Shown: positions 12,875 through 12,981 of the stretch, piece after piece | Position numbering within the stretch: position 1 is the first letter of the stretch | Layout of the letters: each line of letters opens with the position of its first letter | NCBI GenBank assembly: GCA_900769285.1 | Contig: CAAGGB010000033.1 | Location: forward strand, 1 to 12,981 | From: Victivallales bacterium | Lineage (GTDB): Bacteria; Verrucomicrobiota; Lentisphaeria; Oligosphaerales; Oligosphaeraceae | Reading direction: 5' to 3' | Length of the DNA stretch: 12,981 nucleotides | Program-made: the position numbers and the translations under genes | Notes under the pieces: model-generated | The model's database searches: none | What the model saw: only the letters and a program-made list of their open reading frames with translations | Told to the model about the DNA's origin: nothing

Positions 12875-12981
12875 CCATTCGGCTCGGTCGTCCAGCCAGC
12901 CGCCGACCTTTTCTCATGCTATCCAGACTGGATTCTCATGGAAGTATCAAGAGCCGACCTTTTTTTCAGCTTGTAACAAAC
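12875..12981 (+). repeat. 107-bp direct repeat, copy B (reaches the window end)
   Basis: Second copy of the element at 12667-12773, with 106 of 107 bases identical, and with the same possible stems and T-tract (12960-12966). The identity continues up to the last base of the window, so the true length of the repeat and the number of further copies cannot be seen here. Confidence 0.85.

Noticed and set aside
12526..12981. CRISPR array or protein-coding repeats in the terminal region
   Set aside because: The short units are directly tandem without unique spacers, only two long copies are seen, and the open frames simply follow from a 9-base period.

Overview
All eleven protein-coding genes in this 13 kb window lie on the + strand. 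The DNA is GC-rich, with mostly C in third codon positions. The organism is most likely an anaerobic member of the PVC group, probably Lentisphaerota (Victivallales type). The evidence is the Lentisphaerota/Planctomycete-style pseudopilin, the mix of sulfatase-like, Gfo/Idh/MocA and AraC genes, and a CCG-domain iron-sulfur protein. This assignment is an inference from gene content; there is no rRNA in the window.

Layout. 1-777 is the 3' end of a CCG-domain (heterodisulfide reductase/GlpC-like) protein. 939-1733 is a CysZ/EI24-type membrane protein. 1909-6497 is a tight metabolic block: glucosamine-6-phosphate deaminase (nagB), a Gfo/Idh/MocA oxidoreductase, a sulfatase-like hydrolase without the formylglycine cysteine, and a second Gfo/Idh/MocA oxidoreductase. 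6621-9066 is an XRE-cupin regulator followed by an AMP-forming acyl-CoA ligase. 9285-10301 is a divergent NAD(P)-glycerol-3-phosphate dehydrogenase-like enzyme ending in a clear rho-independent terminator. 10549-11430 is an AraC regulator. 11802-12440 is a type IV pilin-like gene broken by an in-frame TGA at 12291. The last 450 bases are a 9-bp minisatellite alternating with a 107-bp nearly perfect direct repeat.

How the genes may work together. NagB feeds amino-sugar phosphate into glycolysis. Two sugar oxidoreductases of the Gfo/Idh type and an alkaline-phosphatase-superfamily hydrolase sit beside it, so the block looks like cytoplasmic breakdown of a modified amino sugar or sulfated/phosphorylated glycan fragment. 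The XRE-cupin/acyl-CoA ligase pair looks like a separate acid-activation unit. The AraC protein may control this locus or the pilin gene.

The most unusual points are the interrupted pilin whose lost C-terminus is still intact in frame, the structured 107-bp repeat ending in a T-tract, a glycine codon choice that depends strongly on the next base, a TTTCAGC motif shared by three intergenic regions, and the nucleophile change in the sulfatase-like protein.
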